From contig JAMPAW010000005.1 of assembly GCA_023666975.1 (NCBI GenBank), positions 10,965 through 74,964 of the forward strand: DNA of 64,000 nucleotides, read 5' to 3'. The stretch is from Clostridium sp. Lineage in GTDB: Bacteria; Bacillota_A; Clostridia; Lachnospirales; Lachnospiraceae. Position numbers and translations under genes: made by a program. How positions within the stretch are numbered: position 1 is the first letter of the stretch; each line of letters starts with the position of its first letter. Below are positions 62,914 to 64,000 of this stretch, piece by piece. Under the pieces are notes generated by a model. That model searched no databases and had not been told where the DNA came from. It saw only the letters and a list, made by a program, of their open reading frames with translations.

Positions 62914-63389
62914 TTCACCTCATCAAGTAAGTTTTCAATTACAACTTTCATTTGATCATAAGAACGGTATTCTGAAACATAATAGTTATACGTCTGTACA
63001 GCCCCATTTTTATAAAAATATAAGTCATTAAAAATACAAAACATATCGCCTTGATTATTTTCTCTATATGTATCTTCTTTACTAGCAAACTCTTTTAGTT
63101 CTTCCCAAGTCATTTTAGGCTCAAAAGCTAAATTATCATAATTTTCATAATCGCTTGATGTTTTACCATCTTTTATTCTCGCTAAGGCTTCATGTGACAA
63201 CTTAAAAACAAGTTCTATTTTTGCTTTATCTAATAAGTTCAATATTTTCAAAAGTTCTATTTTCTCTAAACACTTAACTGTGACATCCAATTTTTCGTTT
63301 TTGGGTTTAATTTCCGCATTATATAGAGAATAACCAGATCTCATATCTTTTTCATACTCTTCCTTAGACAAATATATCTTTGTACCCAT
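62910..63389 (-). CDS. Hypothetical protein (159 aa)
   Basis: ATG 63389 (MGTKIYLSKEEYEKDMRSGY) is preferred to TTG 63392. KIELLKILNLLDKAKIELVF and a beta-rich C-terminus with MFCIFNDLYFYKNGAVQTYN. Unknown. Confidence 0.5.
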   Translation of the reverse strand: MGTKIYLSKEEYEKDMRSGYSLYNAEIKPKNEKLDVTVKCLEKIELLKILNLLDKAKIELVFKLSHEALARIKDGKTSSDYENYDNLAFEPKMTWEELKEFASKEDTYRENNQGDMFCIFNDLYFYKNGAVQTYNYYVSEYRSYDQMKVVIENLLDEVK

Positions 63390-63568
63390 CAATCTTCTCC
63401 AATAATGTTATTTATTCTGTCATAAAGTTCATAATCACCAGTTTGATTACTGAACCTTAATAATGATGCTTCACATTCTTTAAGCAAATCTTTTAGACGT
63501 TTTACTTCTGATTGTAATTCCTCAATATCGCATCGAGGCATCGAATGACCGTTTCCAGTAGTGTACAT
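63389..63568 (-). CDS. Truncated coiled-coil paralogue D (59 aa)
   Basis: MYTTGNGHSMPRCDIEELQS then EVKRLKDLLKECEASLLRFS ... RINNIIGED. It matches only the C-terminal coiled coil and LLKEC/RIN-IGE ending of paralogues A-C. Overlaps the next stop by TAATG. Confidence 0.5.
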   Translation of the reverse strand: MYTTGNGHSMPRCDIEELQSEVKRLKDLLKECEASLLRFSNQTGDYELYDRINNIIGED

Positions 63569-64000
63569 TATTCATCATCCATGGCTTTACAAATGTTTTG
63601 CAAAATTGGCTTCCAAATTTTCCACCAGCATAATGCTCGTTGTCCATCCATCTTTTCAATTTCACAATCCTTAAATTTCCACCAAGCTGTCTTAGTGTGA
63701 AACTGGCAACCTATTTTCATAAATTTAGGTGTTATTGTGATGTTATATGTATTTTGCTGTGTTATATTCAAGCAATGACTAAATTTTGTTAGTCTGTCAC
63801 CATACACCATAGCGTTACCATACACCATAGCGTTACCAGACACCTCAGCGTTACCAGACACCATAGCGTTACCAGACACCTCAGCGTTACCAGACACCCT
63901 AGCGTTACCAGACACCCTAGCGTTACCATACACCATAGCGTTACCAGACACCTCAGCGTTACCAGACACCCTAGCGTTACCAGACACCCTAGCGTTACCA
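63568..64000 (-). CDS. GNA-repeat beta-helix protein, partial at window edge
   Basis: The visible part begins with tandem hexapeptides (SGNARV, SGNAEV, SGNAMV, YGNAMV), a left-handed beta-helix-like repeat. A unique C-terminal domain (about 80 residues, LTKFSHCLNITQQNTYNITI to PILQNICKAMDDE) follows. The frame runs off the right edge, so the true N-terminus is not seen. Such repeats form short beta-solenoids in phage and surface proteins. Confidence 0.7.
   Translation of the reverse strand, partial: GNARVSGNARVSGNAEVSGNAMVYGNARVSGNARVSGNAEVSGNAMVSGNAEVSGNAMVYGNAMVYGDRLTKFSHCLNITQQNTYNITITPKFMKIGCQFHTKTAWWKFKDCEIEKMDGQRALCWWKIWKPILQNICKAMDDE
63803..64000. repeat. 18-bp tandem repeat encoding GNAxVS
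   Basis: About 11 copies of GCGTTACCA(G/T)ACACC(T/A/C)(C/T)A on the plus strand, differing only at the variable residue codons. The array continues past the window. Confidence 0.8.

Noticed and set aside
63803..64000. CRISPR-like array
   Set aside because: Repeats are contiguous 18-bp units in frame with a GNAxVS protein; no spacers.

Overview
The window is a large, AT-rich piece of a tailed-phage (siphovirus-type) genome. It carries a near-complete virion gene set, a replication and recombination module, a Gram-negative lysis cassette and long arrays of small accessory genes. No ribosomal, metabolic or housekeeping genes are present, and no integrase or lysogeny repressor is recognisable. 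The host is probably an alphaproteobacterium. The evidence is a GapR/DUF2312 homologue (a nucleoid protein family typical of that class) together with Gram-negative lysis genes: a GH108-type endolysin, a lipoprotein spanin candidate and a SleB-type hydrolase. The host call is an inference.

Layout. (1) 1-7.4 kb, minus strand: replication and recombination. It holds a GapR-like protein, an HNH/NinG-like nuclease, SSB, a 3'-5' exonuclease, a Rad52-family annealing protein, a RusA-like resolvase, a protein with a DnaA domain IV-like signature, and a winged-helix initiator. The initiator gene contains three 23-bp iterons, an AT-rich tract and an exact DnaA box, which together look like a lambda-type origin. 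(2) 7.5-10.4 kb, plus strand: divergent accessory operon (zinc-finger protein, methyltransferase-like protein, HNH, MazG-like). (3) 10.4-14.2 kb, minus: an HTH/metallophosphoesterase pair split at an A10 run, a spanin candidate pair, holin, endolysin and membrane proteins; then tRNA-Cys at 14.5 kb. (4) 14.6-18.4 kb, minus: small, partly Cys-rich and membrane-anchored proteins. (5) 18.4-44.1 kb, minus: the late operon read from terminase towards tail fibres. The order is TerL (with a mini-intein in its P-loop), portal, Mu F-like protein, XkdF protease, scaffold-like protein, decoration protein, capsid, connectors, tail tube, G/GT chaperones with an A_AAA_AAC frameshift site, tape measure, minor tail proteins, NlpC/P60, gpJ-like tip protein and two paralogous fibres. 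(6) 44.1-44.35 kb: a short-RNA gene whose terminator loop carries an anti-Shine-Dalgarno sequence. (7) 44.3-46.3 kb minus and 46.5-50.2 kb plus: divergent small-gene operons, with SleB and a possible small terminase. (8) 50.2-51.4 kb: untranslated region with two strong promoters and a second short-RNA candidate. (9) 51.4-54.2 kb, minus: FtsK-like ATPase and small genes. (10) 54.2-55.2 kb: AT-rich untranslated region with short repeats. (11) 55.2-64 kb, minus: accessory array with an SPFH protein, YopX, Tad2-like DUF2829 proteins, duplicated cassettes, tRNA-Met/Ile2, and a beta-helical 18-bp repeat protein running off the window.

Expression logic. Many promoters have TTGACA with a 16-17 bp spacer. 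Those in front of late genes (TerL, XkdF, tail tube, DUF1833 and the small-terminase candidate) mostly share an extended TTGACAaaata -35 element. Those in front of early or accessory units and the short RNAs tend to read TTGACAatt or similar. Genes are tightly coupled, with TAATG or ATGA overlaps and GGAG-type ribosome sites; several genes under 60 codons were found by these couplings. All family assignments come from reading motifs by eye; no database search was run.
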